From the NCBI GenBank assembly GCA_046262435.1, contig JBHEMT010000033.1, forward strand, positions 1-21,849: 21,849 bases of DNA. The letters are read 5' to 3'. The DNA is from JBHEMT01 sp046262435 (GTDB taxonomy: Bacteria; Chloroflexota; Dormibacteria; Aeolococcales; Aeolococcaceae). The notes beneath the pieces are model-generated. The model saw only the letters and a list, made by a program, of their open reading frames with translations, ran no database searches and was not told where the DNA came from. The translations under genes and the position numbers were made by a program. Shown here piece after piece: positions 21,269 through 21,849 of this stretch; the first letter of the stretch is position 1; each line of letters begins with the position of its first letter.

Positions 21269-21294
21269 TTGTGTCCCGGCGCGCCCAGACACAA
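21269..21294. promoter_or_regulatory. Inverted repeat TTGTGTC-N12-GACACAA
   Basis: TTGTGTC (21269-21275) and GACACAA (21288-21294) are perfect 7-bp arms around a 12-nt GC-rich spacer in the 229-nt gap between the cysteine synthase and the FMN reductase. The dyad lies about 43 bp upstream of the reductase -10-like hexamer. It could be an operator of a dimeric repressor. A terminator for cysK is less likely because no T-run follows. Confidence 0.4.
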
Positions 21295-21336
21295 GCTCAG
21301 CGGGCCGGCGTGTGCTGCAAACGACTTCTCTGTCGC

Positions 21337-21342
21337 TACTCT
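21337..21342 (+). promoter_or_regulatory. -10-like TACTCT before the FMN reductase
   Basis: TACTCT ends 8 nt before the ATG at 21351, the spacing also seen at polA. No -35 and no clear Shine-Dalgarno sequence are visible. Confidence 0.33.
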
Positions 21343-21350
21343 TCGAGCTG

Positions 21351-21849
21351 ATGGAACGCACTCACGTTCTGCTTATCTCGGGCAGCCTTCGCGGAGGGTC
21401 GACGAACTCCGCCGCTTTGCGGACTGCGGCATCGCTCGCCCTCGACGGAATTACAGCCGAGTTCTTCGAGGGGATGCGCGCACTGCCCCACTTCGATCCC
21501 GACGATGACGTCGAGCCGCTCCATCCGGCTGTTTCCGACCTCAGAGCGCGGCTTGATGCGTCAGATGCGGTGTTGTTCTGCACGCCAGAGTACGCGGGGG
21601 CGCTCCCCGGCTCCTTCAAGAACCTCCTCGACTGGACCGTCGGGGGAGGGACATACGGGAAACCCGTCGGCTGGATCAACGTCTCGACAGGATCCGGCGC
21701 CGTCGATGCCCATGACTCCCTGCGCAAGGTTCTCGAGCGAACCGGAACCGACATAGTGCTACCGGCATGTGAGCGAATCCCTGTTGCCCGGCAGGCGGTG
21801 GGTGTGGACGGGTTGATTGCGGACGCCGCGATTCGTCAGGAAATCGCGC
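21351..21849 (+). CDS. NADPH-dependent FMN reductase family protein, 3' end outside window
   Basis: The first 166 residues of a flavodoxin-like fold flavoprotein are visible. SGSLRGGSTNSAALRTA (10-26) is the phosphate-binding loop for FMN. TPEYAGALPGSFKNLLDW (78-95) is the second FMN-binding segment, with the PEY and KN(L/A)xDW signature of NADPH-dependent FMN and azo/quinone/chromate reductases. GKPVGWINVSTGSGAVDAH follows, contacting the ribityl side in relatives. The natural substrate is not predictable. The coding frame runs off the window end without a stop. The ATG follows a -10-like TACTCT and the inverted repeat at 21269-21294. Confidence 0.92.
   Translation, partial: MERTHVLLISGSLRGGSTNSAALRTAASLALDGITAEFFEGMRALPHFDPDDDVEPLHPAVSDLRARLDASDAVLFCTPEYAGALPGSFKNLLDWTVGGGTYGKPVGWINVSTGSGAVDAHDSLRKVLERTGTDIVLPACERIPVARQAVGVDGLIADAAIRQEIA

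Overview
The window comes from a high-GC bacterium. Most of it is a conserved housekeeping block on the minus strand, followed by an accessory stretch beginning at a tRNA-Leu gene. No marker fixes the phylum. The minus-strand order radA, yacL, ispD, ispF, cysS, rlmB, yacP matches the Bacillus subtilis order, but disA, gltX, cysE and mrnC are missing. The GC content and gene style suggest a Chloroflexota, 'Ca. Dormibacterota' or Actinomycetota-like lineage; this is inference only.

Positions 1-8735, all minus strand. Reading downstream: uvrB (excision repair), radA (recombination), then a tightly packed operon. That operon is yacL (membrane PIN-TRAM protein), ispD and ispF (MEP isoprenoid pathway), cysS (cysteinyl-tRNA synthetase), rlmB (23S rRNA 2'-O-methyltransferase) and a YacP-type NYN nuclease cut by the window edge. 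Junctions are CTGA, ATGA, 7 nt, 7 nt and TGATG. ispD seems to start at a CTG codon.

Positions 8842-13488, minus strand: polA, mutM and a GT4 glycosyltransferase form a second operon. Divergent from polA is a bifunctional nuclease family (DUF151) gene on the plus strand (13656-14183). It converges on a GH18-like lipoprotein gene (14203-15798, minus).

Positions 15898-20029: a tRNA-Leu(CAA) is followed at once by a decayed tyrosine-integrase gene, a LuxR-type ATPase regulator (+), and a VOC-fold gene with an ABM-fold gene (-). About 3.8 kb from the tRNA there is a degenerate copy of the tRNA 3' end and a second trace of the integrase tail, in the same order and orientation. I read the segment between them as the remains of an element integrated at the tRNA.

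Positions 20030-21849: a cysteine synthase (CysK type), a short region with an inverted repeat, and the 5' part of an NADPH-dependent FMN reductase.

A recurring pattern is a TANNNT (-10-like) hexamer ending exactly 6 nt before the start codon of radA, uvrB and the DUF151 gene, and before one of two GTG starts of the GH18 gene. None of these has a Shine-Dalgarno sequence, which suggests leaderless mRNAs. Only the ABM gene shows a canonical AAAGGAGG. No CRISPR array, intact transposase, phage module or recognisable riboswitch was seen.
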